Of a stretch of DNA of 64,000 nt, positions 1 through 8,355 are shown one piece after another. Under the pieces are notes generated by a model. The model ran no database searches. It was not told the origin of the DNA and saw only the letters and a program-made list of their open reading frames with translations. How positions within the stretch are numbered: position 1 is the stretch's first letter; every line of letters starts with the position of its first letter. The stretch comes from an uncultured Akkermansia sp. Its GTDB lineage: Bacteria > Verrucomicrobiota > Verrucomicrobiia > Verrucomicrobiales > Akkermansiaceae. Location of the stretch: positions 71,085 to 135,084 of the forward strand of contig CAJKMG010000004.1 in the NCBI GenBank assembly GCA_905200945.1, written 5' to 3'. A program made the translations under genes and the position numbers.

Positions 1-470
1 AAGCCTCTACCGGAGGCCGTGTGGATACGGCAAAACTGACGGACAGGGACGCTACCACCGTTGAGGAACTGGACGCTGCCCCCTCGGAAGACGAACCCCT
101 GGTGCTGGAACTCACCCTGAAATCCCCTGCCGCCCTGCGCGCCGTGGACATCAAAATTGAAAAGGGCAGCAACCGTCTAGTCATTGAAGCCAACAAAGGC
201 GGCAAGTGGATTCCTATTCACTGGGGTTCCCTGGGGGCCTCCACCGCCGGCGTCAGCGATGCACAAAAAGCCATGTACGCCAATGAGCCGGAAGTGCTGC
301 GCATGCTCCAGCTTCCGGGCAATGGATTCATCAAATGCATGCGGACGTTTGATCCCGTCACCACCAACAGGCTGCGCGTCAAACTCTTCCAGAAAGGCGG
401 AAAAGTCCGCCTTGCGGAACTGCACGTGTACAAGGCGAACACCGCCAGAAATATGGCTCTCCGGTCTTAA
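1..470 (+). CDS. C-terminal part of a surface protein with a discoidin-like (F5/8 C) domain, cut by the window edge
   Basis: The reading frame is open from the first bases of the window, so the true start lies upstream and only about the last 156 residues are seen. A GTG at 21 exists in frame but follows continuous coding sequence. The segment is beta-rich and its end (LRVKLFQKGGKVRLAELHVY) resembles the closing strands of F5/8 type C galactose-binding domains, which in this group are often appended to glycosidases, sulfatases or peptidases. The parent enzyme cannot be named from this piece. The domain call is by eye and moderate; that this is a real coding tail is fairly certain because the frame stays open and composition matches the neighbours. 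Confidence 0.6.
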   Translation, partial: ASTGGRVDTAKLTDRDATTVEELDAAPSEDEPLVLELTLKSPAALRAVDIKIEKGSNRLVIEANKGGKWIPIHWGSLGASTAGVSDAQKAMYANEPEVLRMLQLPGNGFIKCMRTFDPVTTNRLRVKLFQKGGKVRLAELHVYKANTARNMALRS

Positions 471-544
471 GCAGCTTCCACCTGCAGCAGGGATAACAAA
501 AAAAGCCTTGTAATAAGAGAATCCCGGCAGAGGGGTGCAATGTC

Positions 545-580
545 CGCCGCCCTGCCGGGAAAACCGGGCGATTCTTTTTA
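545..580 (+). terminator. Possible terminator after the partial surface-protein gene
   Basis: A GC-rich inverted segment (CGCCC pairing with GGGCG, with an overlapping CCCGGCA/TGCCGGG arm pair starting near 522) is followed by a run of T at 575-579. Two alternative foldings compete, so the exact stem is uncertain. Confidence 0.35.
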
Positions 581-636
581 AGGACGGCGGGAATTACCTG
601 CCCCATGACAGGGCAGCCTCCCAAACTTCTTGCCTA

Positions 637-665
637 TTGACACCCCTCCGCGCCTGTCCTATATT
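637..665 (+). promoter_or_regulatory. Sigma-70-like promoter of the GH16 gene
   Basis: A perfect -35 hexamer TTGACA (637-642) and a -10 hexamer TATATT (660-665) are separated by exactly 17 bases. The expected transcription start (about 671-673) falls on or just before the ATG at 674, so the message would have almost no leader. Confidence 0.65.
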
Positions 666-673
666 CCCTTATT

Positions 674-1633
674 ATGTTCATCAGAACAACGCTCCTTCTT
701 CCTATCCTCTTTCTCTCGCTTTCAGGATCTTCCGTCATGGCGGCGACACCCTGGGCATCCGACAGGAACTGGGAACTCGTTTTTGAAGACGACTTTGACG
801 GCTCATCTCTGAACGCACACAACTGGAGCCGCATTGATTACGTAGGCTATAACGCCCCGGACTGGCGCAAGTACCAATCCCGGGACGAAAGCCTTGTGGA
901 ATTCCGGGAAAAGGACGGCAACTCCGCCATGACCCTGTGGGGAAAATACGGGGACTATACCACTCAAACCAACCAGACCGCCCCGGCCAAGACATACGCC
1001 TGCGGAGGGGTCTATTCCCTGAAAACCTTCTCCTTCCAATACGGCTACGTAGAAGTCCGCGCCAGATTCGACTGCGTGCAGGGCGTCTGGCCGGCCATCT
1101 GGATGATGCCCAAATCCGACAGCATAGGCTGGCCTGTCGGAGGGGAAATTGACATCATGGAACACCTGAATTACGAGGGCCGTGTTTACCAGACAATCCA
1201 CTGGTCGCAAAACGGCGTTCCCAACCAGGACAAATCCCAGGGGGTCACCCCCGGCTGGAGTGACGGAGCCGAAAAAGCAAACTGGCATACCTATGGGATG
1301 GAATGGACGGAAGAAGGCATCACCTTTTACGTGGATGGAAAAGTAACCGGTTCATTCAAAAAACCCGATAACGCAAACTGGCCCTTTGACAAGGAAGGAA
1401 ACGAATTTTACCTGATCATTGACCAGCAGATTGGAGGCAATTGGGTGGAAAATGCAGGCGTTAATAAAGGAATTGACCAAAATACGCTGGCCAATTCCGG
1501 AGCCGCATTCGACATTGACTATGTCAAAGTCTATTCCTCAAACATCTACAACCACCTCATTCCGGAACCCGCCGCGGCTGCCCTGGGCTTGTTTGGAGCG
1601 GCCTTGCTGGCGGCTCGCCGCAAAAGAAGCTGA
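674..1633 (+). CDS. Secreted glycoside hydrolase family 16 enzyme with PEP-CTERM-like tail
   Basis: The product has 319 residues. Residues 1-23 form a signal peptide ending in a VMA-A type cleavage site. The rest is a single GH16 beta-jelly-roll domain with the catalytic signature EIDIME: E158 is the expected nucleophile, D160 the assisting acid and E163 the acid/base. GH16 enzymes cut beta-1,3 or beta-1,4 glucans or galactans; in Akkermansia several act on mucin O-glycans as endo-acting enzymes, a likely role here but not provable from sequence. The last 25 residues carry IPEP, a hydrophobic stretch and ARRKRS, a PEP-CTERM-like sorting tail implying surface or outer-envelope delivery. The gene stands alone, with its own promoter ending almost at the start codon. 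Confidence 0.9.
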   Translation: MFIRTTLLLPILFLSLSGSSVMAATPWASDRNWELVFEDDFDGSSLNAHNWSRIDYVGYNAPDWRKYQSRDESLVEFREKDGNSAMTLWGKYGDYTTQTNQTAPAKTYACGGVYSLKTFSFQYGYVEVRARFDCVQGVWPAIWMMPKSDSIGWPVGGEIDIMEHLNYEGRVYQTIHWSQNGVPNQDKSQGVTPGWSDGAEKANWHTYGMEWTEEGITFYVDGKVTGSFKKPDNANWPFDKEGNEFYLIIDQQIGGNWVENAGVNKGIDQNTLANSGAAFDIDYVKVYSSNIYNHLIPEPAAAALGLFGAALLAARRKRS

Positions 1634-1812
1634 TCGCCCACACACCTTTTCCTTTTGTTCCTCCCTGCCGCGGGAATAAATTTTCCGCGCCGTCTCCGGT
1701 TGCTTCCGGGCGGCTTCCGTAAAGTTTCATCATCGGGCGGAGTATGAAAAGCAAAGCCGCCTCATGCCACGCGTATTTCGCATCATTCGAATCTTCTCTA
1801 TATATAAAAGCG

Positions 1813-4800
1813 TCACTTAATGACGATGTCCATCAGTTTCTTGTAACTGTCCACTACGTCATAGACCACATTTCCATTGCTGATAGCCCTGAAATGCTCC
1901 CGCGCGCAGTGAATCTTGGCCTGCTCAATCAGACGGAGCTGCATAGAGGACATAGAGCCTTTGGTTTCCGCCACGAAGTAAATGTGCTTCACAGTGCCTT
2001 CGTAGAATGCAATCGCCCAGTCCGGATTATACTTACCAACAGGAGTGGAAATGTAGAATCCATCCGGCAACTTCACATATACTGCGACATCCTTATTGGT
2101 GTCGAGGTCGGTTGCAAAGTCACGCTCGTTGGTAGAGTCGTAAACGATATGGTCATACAGGTGGCGGTTCGCCTTCATTGCGTTCAAGCCCAGCTTGCCC
2201 TTGATGGTAGGCTCGGTGAAAATATCTGTGCCATAACGCTCATCCAGAACATCGTAGGTAATATGCTCAATGACGGCGGTTGCTTTTTCGTCATTGATAA
2301 GGGCAGCAGCCTTGATGATGAATTCTTCCGGGTTGTCCTTGAACTGATTGAACACAGACGGCTGAATACCCTTTAGAATGGCAATGACAGCCTTGCGGGT
2401 GAGTCCAGTTTCATCTACCAATTTGCCGACCAGGTCATACTTCACATTACTGCTTGCGTGAATGGTTGCACCGTAAGTTCCGGATTCCTCTTTCACAAAG
2501 GATGCACCGCTTTCCAGCTCAGCCTTGGACTTAATCTGCTCCATAGCGCCCGTTTCTACCTTAAAGTAAATCTTAGATACACGAAGTTTTCTATCCAACG
2601 CATCAATGGACTTACGCACCAGTTCATCTGTATCGAAATCAACCACATAAACGCTCTTGGCATTGATTCTGTTCCACAATGCCTTGAACTCCGGCATTGC
2701 GAGTTTGTCCTCGTCCACGGTGAGTTCCACATTATTGCTGCGAGCGTTTTCGGGTTGCATTGCCTTGGCGTCATAGATGGAGTCTATGATACCGATAACG
2801 CTTTCGGCAGAACCTGCAACCTCATCCGTCAACTTGATTTCGCCATTTGCCTTATCTTCGTAATACTTGTCGGTCAGCGAGCCTTGCTTGTCAATGTAGC
2901 CTTCCATACGCATACCCAGCCAAATTTCTCTGGCAACATCCTCAGTGATAACATCGGTGCTGCCCTGGGCATCGGTAATAGTCCTGCCCATAAAGAGTTC
3001 CGGCGTAACTGCCTTTGGACGGTTTGCAACGGCATCAGCAAGTTCGGACTGAAGTCCCTTTGCGAAACTGTCATAGCTTTCGCTGGCGATAACGGTCAAC
3101 ACATTGATGTTGTGAACATCGTTTCCGAGAACGCCGGAATCCATACGCTCACCGTCCTGGTTGACGCACAGACGCAGACCACGACCAACTTCCTGGCGTT
3201 TTCTCACATCAGAGCCGGACTGTTTCAGCGTACAGATCTGGAATACATTCGGGTTATCCCAACCTTCACGCAGAGCGGAGTGAGAGAAAATAAAACGCAC
3301 AGGCGAACGCTTCGGATTGCGGTCAAGGAGCAGTTCCTTGTTTTTCATAATCAAATCGTAAGCGTCAATATCGTCCGAGGTGGTTTCCTTCTTTGCCAAC
3401 TTACAGTCTATCATCTTGCCTTTCTTGTCCACGGAGAAGTAACCTGCGTGGGTTGCGGAAGGCTTGATGGAATTCAAATACTTAATGTATTCGTCCTTGC
3501 CGATGACAGACTGGAGGTTTCCGATAATATCGGTGTATTCCTCCTCAAACATTTTTGCGTAGATGCCGTTACCAGACTGTCCGGCTGCATCGTACACCTT
3601 GTACTTGGCAACCTCATCAATGAAGAACAGGGACAGCACCTTGATGCCCTTATAGAACAACTGGCGCTCACGCTGAATGTGAGAGAGGATGGTTTCACGA
3701 ATCTGAATACGGCGAAGCTGGTTTTCATCCACCTTGCCGATAACATCACCTGCGTACAGCTTGATGCCGTTGAGGAACTCAATGGAGTCGTCTCTGCCGT
3801 CAATGTGCTTAACGACAAAATTGTTCTTGTATTCCTCCATGTGGCCGGAATGATCGTAAAGATTAAATCCCTCTGCTACAGTACGGCTTACTTTACGGAT
3901 ACCGCTTGCGCCCTTCATATCGAACTGAATGGTTGCGGTAGGGGCCTTCTTGGAAAGGTTGATGCTCATCAAACGGCGAATACCTTGTTCACGTCCGTCC
4001 TGGGTGAGGTTTTCCCCCTTGTTGTGAGTCAATTCCGCATATTTTTGAATCTTACTTGGAAAGATGTAATGGGATGGAGTGTAGATAGACAGACACAACA
4101 GCATCAGTTGGGCATAAATTTCATCATAGTTGATAGCACGCTTCAAATCGGTGAGGCATGGCCGCCTGGAAACTGGCGGCAGCCTTTCCGGGAACTTTCC
4201 GATTTCTGCGGAGTTGTAATATTTTTCAATGTGCTTTCTGGATCTGGCGATGGTAACGCTGTCCAGAACTTCAAAGAAGTCAAAATCAAGGGTGCGGAGC
4301 AGCGCGTCTGTGGAGCGTTCCTCTGCGGGGAGTTTACCCCAGGCATTGAACGCCTTTTGCGCCTGCTTGAAAATATCCTCAATAGATTTCCTGGTGTTCA
4401 GCTTGGAATTGATATTCTCGGAGTCGCCCTCATAGGCAATGGCAAGCTGATTTTTTAAGTCCACAAAGCGGTTGTTGACCGGAGTAGCGGAAAGCATCAG
4501 TACTTTGGTTTTTACGCCGGAGCGGATAACCTTGTCCATCAACTTTACATAGCGGTTCTCCACAGTGTTGCTGTGTGTGCCGATGCCGTTTCGGAAGTTG
4601 TGGCTTTCATCAATAACAACCAGGTCATAGTTACCCCAATTCAGGCGGTCCAGGTCAAGACCGTTGGAAGTGCCGTGACTACGAGAAAGGTCTGTGTGGA
4701 ACAGAACATCGTAATTCAAGCGGTCAGAGGCAATGGGGTTATTCACATAGTTATCTTTATATGTATTCCAGTTCTCGGCCAGTTTTTTCGGGCAAAGAAC

Positions 4801-5688
4801 AAGAACGGACCTGTTTCTATTTTCATAGTATTTCACAACAGCCAACGCTGTGAATGTTTTGCCAAGACCAACGCTGTCTGCCAAAATGCAGCCGTTGTAT
4901 TTTTCCAGTTTGTTGATGATGGCGAGAACGGCATCACGCTGGAAGTCATACAGCATGGACCAAATCTTGCTCTCCTTGAATCCGGTAGCCTCATTCGGCA
5001 GTTCATCCTCGGAAATATCATCCAGGAATTCACTGAATACATGGTACAGAGTCATGAAGTAGATGAATTCCGGAGCGTTCTCGTTATAGGCACTACTGAT
5101 GTTTTCGATGATTTCCTCGGTAACATCCTGCATCTTGGACTTGTCGTTCCACAAGGACTCAAACAACTGCATATACTGTGTGGAGAACGGCGCCTCCATG
5201 CGGTTTACCATGTTGTAGCTGTTGTTACCACGCTCACAGCCAATGTCAACGGTAGTGAAACCGCCCAACGGCATATAGGCAACCTGCTCCGCAGGAGCGT
5301 TAATCGTCATAAAGCCACCCATGTTTTCGCCTGTGATATTGGATTTGAAGGTTGCTTTCTTACGAATCCAATCAGCACATTCTCTTGCGATGGCTTTCTG
5401 TGTCATTTCGTTGCGGAGCTTGATTTCGAATTCCGTACCGTACAAACTGGTCTCACGGGAGAGCCTTGGGATATAGAATTCACGCTTTGCCCTGGAAGCC
5501 TTCTCTGTAGTAAAAGTCGGAGAGGTAAAAATGAAGCGGAACTCATCAACAGAATCAAGCTGCTTTTTCAGTTCTTTATAGGCATACATAGAGAAGCAGG
5601 CGGCCGCTACAGAAACCCTGCTGCCCCTGGAAATGGTAGTGAGCATATCATCTCTTACAATCTCCCGTATATTGTCATAAATTTTCAT
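1813..5688 (-). CDS. Solitary type III restriction-like helicase-nuclease (Res-like) with PLD-like N-terminus
   Basis: This is a protein of 1291 residues if it starts at ATG 5688, which has an AGAAAG-type ribosome site; an in-frame ATG at 5718 would add ten residues. The N-terminal ~200 residues look like a phospholipase-D-like module, although its HKD signature is not evident. A superfamily 2 helicase core follows: Walker A GLGKT near residue 277, DESH near 360, a SAT motif, and QEVGRGLR near 830. The C-terminus has NPDW near 1222 and ETK near 1241, a PD-(D/E)xK nuclease arrangement as in type III Res subunits. No Mod methylase lies on either side. Base composition is clearly AT-richer than its neighbours and it sits alone between two ordinary loci, which suggests acquisition. 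It could be a defence nuclease or a mobile-element helicase. Confidence 0.8.
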   Translation of the reverse strand: MKIYDNIREIVRDDMLTTISRGSRVSVAAACFSMYAYKELKKQLDSVDEFRFIFTSPTFTTEKASRAKREFYIPRLSRETSLYGTEFEIKLRNEMTQKAIARECADWIRKKATFKSNITGENMGGFMTINAPAEQVAYMPLGGFTTVDIGCERGNNSYNMVNRMEAPFSTQYMQLFESLWNDKSKMQDVTEEIIENISSAYNENAPEFIYFMTLYHVFSEFLDDISEDELPNEATGFKESKIWSMLYDFQRDAVLAIINKLEKYNGCILADSVGLGKTFTALAVVKYYENRNRSVLVLCPKKLAENWNTYKDNYVNNPIASDRLNYDVLFHTDLSRSHGTSNGLDLDRLNWGNYDLVVIDESHNFRNGIGTHSNTVENRYVKLMDKVIRSGVKTKVLMLSATPVNNRFVDLKNQLAIAYEGDSENINSKLNTRKSIEDIFKQAQKAFNAWGKLPAEERSTDALLRTLDFDFFEVLDSVTIARSRKHIEKYYNSAEIGKFPERLPPVSRRPCLTDLKRAINYDEIYAQLMLLCLSIYTPSHYIFPSKIQKYAELTHNKGENLTQDGREQGIRRLMSINLSKKAPTATIQFDMKGASGIRKVSRTVAEGFNLYDHSGHMEEYKNNFVVKHIDGRDDSIEFLNGIKLYAGDVIGKVDENQLRRIQIRETILSHIQRERQLFYKGIKVLSLFFIDEVAKYKVYDAAGQSGNGIYAKMFEEEYTDIIGNLQSVIGKDEYIKYLNSIKPSATHAGYFSVDKKGKMIDCKLAKKETTSDDIDAYDLIMKNKELLLDRNPKRSPVRFIFSHSALREGWDNPNVFQICTLKQSGSDVRKRQEVGRGLRLCVNQDGERMDSGVLGNDVHNINVLTVIASESYDSFAKGLQSELADAVANRPKAVTPELFMGRTITDAQGSTDVITEDVAREIWLGMRMEGYIDKQGSLTDKYYEDKANGEIKLTDEVAGSAESVIGIIDSIYDAKAMQPENARSNNVELTVDEDKLAMPEFKALWNRINAKSVYVVDFDTDELVRKSIDALDRKLRVSKIYFKVETGAMEQIKSKAELESGASFVKEESGTYGATIHASSNVKYDLVGKLVDETGLTRKAVIAILKGIQPSVFNQFKDNPEEFIIKAAALINDEKATAVIEHITYDVLDERYGTDIFTEPTIKGKLGLNAMKANRHLYDHIVYDSTNERDFATDLDTNKDVAVYVKLPDGFYISTPVGKYNPDWAIAFYEGTVKHIYFVAETKGSMSSMQLRLIEQAKIHCAREHFRAISNGNVVYDVVDSYKKLMDIVIK

Positions 5689-5706
5689 TGATTGACTTTC
5701 TTTCTG

Positions 5707-5720
5707 GGATGATATCATCC
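5707..5720. promoter_or_regulatory. Perfect 14-bp palindrome upstream of the helicase-nuclease gene
   Basis: GGATGATATCATCC reads identically on both strands and lies 18 bases upstream of the preferred ATG of the minus-strand gene. It overlaps the alternative start at 5718. Its place and symmetry fit an operator for a dimeric repressor, but no regulator gene is adjacent. Confidence 0.35.
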
Positions 5721-5732
5721 TTGACGTTCACA

Positions 5733-6800
5733 TCAATACTCCAGAACTGGAGATGAAGGCAGATGTTCTCCACCTCCGCCCTTTTCTTCCAGACGGCACA
5801 GGGCCTCCGCACGGCGGAGGCAGGAATCCCATAGGGAAGCCTTTTCCGGAAACGGGAAACACAGGGAGTCGCTCAGCTTTTCCACCCGTTTGAAAGAATC
5901 CTCCCGGTCATAGGCGTTCAAACCTTCCAGACGTGAAGCCAGCCCATCCAGCCAGGGAAGAGGTTCATGACAAATCAGAGGCAGATCGCATCCGGCTTTC
6001 AGCGACAGGAAAGCGGCGTCATCCGGGGAATACTGCGCCGCAATCGCCCCCATGCACAAATCATCCGTAAACACCACGCCCCGGAAACCGAGGCGGTCAC
6101 GCAGAAGCCCCCTGATCACCCGTTCGGACAAAGTGGCGGGATAATCGGGATCAATCCGAGGCAGCATGATATGGGCGGACATGATGGAGGACAATGCAGG
6201 ACACAGAGCCAGAAAAGGCAGCAGATCCGTCTTGAACAGCTCCCGTTCATCCAGGCCGATCGCAGGAAGGCTGAAATGGGGATCCGCCAGGGCGCGCCCC
6301 ATGCCGGGAAAATGTTTGCCGCAGCTCTGCACGCCTCCCCGGCGCAGGTTGGAGGCGTAAACGCCGCCACGTGAAATAACGTCCTGCGCATTGTCTCCCC
6401 AGCAGCGGCCGGGAAGCGCGTTGGCTGCGGACGGATCATGGCAGATATCCAGCACCGGGGCAAAATTCAGGTTCACCCCCAGGTAGCGGAGAGCCAGAGC
6501 CGTCACCGCGCCCAGTTCCACCATGCCGTCAACCGAGCCGAGTCGGGCCAGTGAAGCCGGGGAGGGCAAGTTCAAGCCCAGGGAAGCGGTGCGCACCACC
6601 CTCCCCCCCTCCTGATCCACGGCAATGACAGGATGGTGGAGGCACAGTTTCCGCAATGTTCCCGTCAGCCTGCGCACCTGCTCCACGGAATCAATATTCC
6701 TGGAAAACAGAATGAAACCGGCCGGCTGCAAACGCCGGATGGCAGACTCTTCCTCCGCGCCCACTTCATGGCCGCTTATGCCGATCAGGGCCGGGAGCAT
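5733..6800 (-). CDS. nagZ: GH3 beta-N-acetylhexosaminidase, NagZ-like
   Basis: The product has 355 residues from the ATG at 6800, 13 bases after the pyrE stop codon; longer readings would run into pyrE. It is a single GH3 barrel. The NagZ signature is recognisable as KHFPGMG followed by DPHFS: the His of the acid/base Asp-x-His dyad is kept, while the usual KH(F/I)PGHG has Met in place of the second His and DSH is DPH. The expected nucleophile Asp lies in FTDDLCMGAI. NagZ enzymes release GlcNAc from cell-wall muropeptides or from glycans. No signal peptide is evident, so it probably acts in the cytoplasm, consistent with wall recycling. It is likely co-transcribed with pyrE. The C-terminal ~60 residues past the barrel are of unclear role. 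Confidence 0.85.
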   Translation of the reverse strand: MLPALIGISGHEVGAEEESAIRRLQPAGFILFSRNIDSVEQVRRLTGTLRKLCLHHPVIAVDQEGGRVVRTASLGLNLPSPASLARLGSVDGMVELGAVTALALRYLGVNLNFAPVLDICHDPSAANALPGRCWGDNAQDVISRGGVYASNLRRGGVQSCGKHFPGMGRALADPHFSLPAIGLDERELFKTDLLPFLALCPALSSIMSAHIMLPRIDPDYPATLSERVIRGLLRDRLGFRGVVFTDDLCMGAIAAQYSPDDAAFLSLKAGCDLPLICHEPLPWLDGLASRLEGLNAYDREDSFKRVEKLSDSLCFPFPEKASLWDSCLRRAEALCRLEEKGGGGEHLPSSPVLEY

Positions 6801-6813
6801 GAACGGAAAAGGA

Positions 6814-7383
6814 TTAACGGCCCAACAGGGAAGTCCTGGTGTACAGCGGGTAAACGGGAATGCCGCGTTCCTCAATCGCCTGGCGGCCGCCTTCCTCGCG
6901 GTCCAGCAGCACCAGGGCGGCTGCCACCCTGCCCCCTTCCGCCTCAATGGCGTCAATAGCCTTTAATGTGGAACCGCCCGTCGTAATGACGTCATCCACC
7001 ACGACTACGGTATCCCCGGCCTGGAAATTACCCTCAATGCGGCGGCCTCGTCCATGATCCTTAGGCTCTTTGCGCACGGTGAACACCTGAAGTTTCTTTT
7101 CCGCCCCTTCCAGAGCGCTGGTCATGCCGACGGCCAGGGAAATGGGGTCCGCCCCCATGGTCATGCCGCCGATGGCCGCCACCTCCGGGAAACGGGGCAA
7201 AATATCCTCCTTCACCAGCTTCCAGCCCAGAGAGCCCACCAGAGTGGCTCCTACGGGGTCCAGGGCTGTCATGCGGCAGTCCACATACAAGTCGGACACC
7301 TTGCCGGAAGCAAGCGTAAAGGTTCCCGTACGCACGGATTTTTCCAACAGAATGCTTTTAAGAAGATCGTATTGTTCGCTCAT
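6814..7383 (-). CDS. pyrE: Orotate phosphoribosyltransferase
   Basis: The product has 189 residues, starting MSEQYDLLKSILL. It transfers phosphoribosyl from PRPP to orotate, giving OMP in pyrimidine synthesis. The PRPP-binding motif VVVVDDVITTGGS is complete and the N-terminal YVDCR and GGMTMGADPI segments are typical of the family. Length is slightly below the ~210 of many homologues and within range. The frame stays open upstream to 7488, but the MSEQ start fits the family N-terminus, so the extension is judged non-coding. nagZ follows 13 bases downstream on the same strand. Confidence 0.93.
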   Translation of the reverse strand: MSEQYDLLKSILLEKSVRTGTFTLASGKVSDLYVDCRMTALDPVGATLVGSLGWKLVKEDILPRFPEVAAIGGMTMGADPISLAVGMTSALEGAEKKLQVFTVRKEPKDHGRGRRIEGNFQAGDTVVVVDDVITTGGSTLKAIDAIEAEGGRVAAALVLLDREEGGRQAIEERGIPVYPLYTRTSLLGR

Positions 7384-7462
7384 GAAAACAGGGATGAATG
7401 AAGTGGTCCGCCGTGTATAACAGATACCTTTGGAATAAGCAACGGATAACAGCATGCAAATC

Positions 7463-7491
7463 TTGACAAAAAGGCGGACAGGCCCCATAAC
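7463..7491 (+). promoter_or_regulatory. Promoter-like hexamers upstream of the L,D-transpeptidase gene
   Basis: TTGACA at 7463-7468, a spacer of 17 and CATAAC at 7486-7491 would place transcription start near 7498, 17 bases before the ATG at 7515. Confidence 0.45.
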
Positions 7492-7514
7492 CTGCCTGAC
7501 ATTTTCCCGTTCCC

Positions 7515-8162
7515 ATGAAATCCGGCATACTGACGTTAGTTTCTATCAGTTCCGTTCTTGTTTCCTGCACATCGTACGAGAGGCCCCCGCTGTTTGACCA
7601 AATCGCCGGGAAAATCCAGGGCACGTCCGGACGGGACGACTACCTGTCCGGGGTGGGCTCCACCTCCGGCGTCAACACGGACCTGCCTCCGGAAGCCCGT
7701 CTGGGCCAGGGATATTGGGACCTGCCGGCGGGCGCCCAGGGGGAAAAGCACATCATCATTGACCTCAAACAGCAGAAAGTCTTCTACTACGTGGGAACCA
7801 CGCTCGTGGGCGTTTCCCCCATGTCTTCCGGCAAGGAAGGCTACGGCACTCCCAAGGGAACGTACAAAATCATCCAGAAAGACGCCAACTACAAATCCGG
7901 CACATACGGCGTTCTGCGCAGCAAATCCACCGGAGCCGTCGTCAACGGGGATTACAACGCCAGGTCTGGCGGAGCGCCGGCAGGAACCTACTTCGACCCC
8001 GCCCCCATGCCCTACTGGATGCGGATTACGGGAGGCTACGGCATGCATGTGGGTTTTGTCACCGGATATCCGGTCAGCCACGGCTGCGTGCGCCTGCCGG
8101 AGGACATGGCCAAGACATTCTTTGAGCATACCCCCATCGGCACCAAGGTCACCATTCGTTAG
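7515..8162 (+). CDS. L,D-transpeptidase (YkuD) lipoprotein
   Basis: The product has 215 residues. The N-terminus is a lipoprotein signal with lipobox LVSC (Cys18 lipidated). Residues ~75-215 form a YkuD domain ending in the catalytic signature with H189, G190 and C191 (SHGCVR), preceded by the expected upstream His in MHVGF. YkuD enzymes make 3-3 peptidoglycan cross-links or attach outer-membrane lipoproteins to the wall; they are insensitive to most beta-lactams. The protein is small and lacks LysM or PG-binding domains. The cross-linking role is of interest because the bifunctional penicillin-binding protein at 18.7-21.3 kb seems to lack a working transpeptidase site. Confidence 0.9.
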   Translation: MKSGILTLVSISSVLVSCTSYERPPLFDQIAGKIQGTSGRDDYLSGVGSTSGVNTDLPPEARLGQGYWDLPAGAQGEKHIIIDLKQQKVFYYVGTTLVGVSPMSSGKEGYGTPKGTYKIIQKDANYKSGTYGVLRSKSTGAVVNGDYNARSGGAPAGTYFDPAPMPYWMRITGGYGMHVGFVTGYPVSHGCVRLPEDMAKTFFEHTPIGTKVTIR

Positions 8163-8297
8163 CCGCTTCCTGCGCAGCCTCGCGCCGCAGGAATGCCCTA
8201 CTTCCCGGAAACCGGCGTGTTTCGTATTCCCGCCGTCCGGAAGCGTTCCGTGCTGATAACCGTTCCCGTTTCATGGCGCAGCTTCCTCACTCCGGCA

Positions 8298-8326
8298 TTG
8301 ACAAACGGCTCCGGACCTTTTTGAAT
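8298..8326 (+). promoter_or_regulatory. Promoter-like hexamers upstream of the kinase-N-lobe-like gene
   Basis: TTGACA at 8298-8303 is followed after 17 bases by TTGAAT (8321-8326, four of six matches to the -10 consensus). The ATG at 8356 is about 23 bases from the predicted start. Confidence 0.35.
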
Positions 8327-8355
8327 ATACGGGATCTTTGACCTCTTGATTCGTC

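Noticed and set aside
2458..4458. 666-codon plus-strand frame opposite the helicase-nuclease
   Set aside because: The minus-strand frame carries complete helicase and nuclease motifs; the plus frame is an antisense shadow.
1811..5726. Possible target duplication (TGACG) at both ends of the acquired helicase gene
   Set aside because: Five bases are too short to support a mobile-element boundary, and no transposase or integrase is near.
8167..8193. Hairpin TTCCTGCG/CGCAGGAA after the L,D-transpeptidase gene
   Set aside because: The 8-bp stem is real but no T-run follows, so it was not called a terminator.
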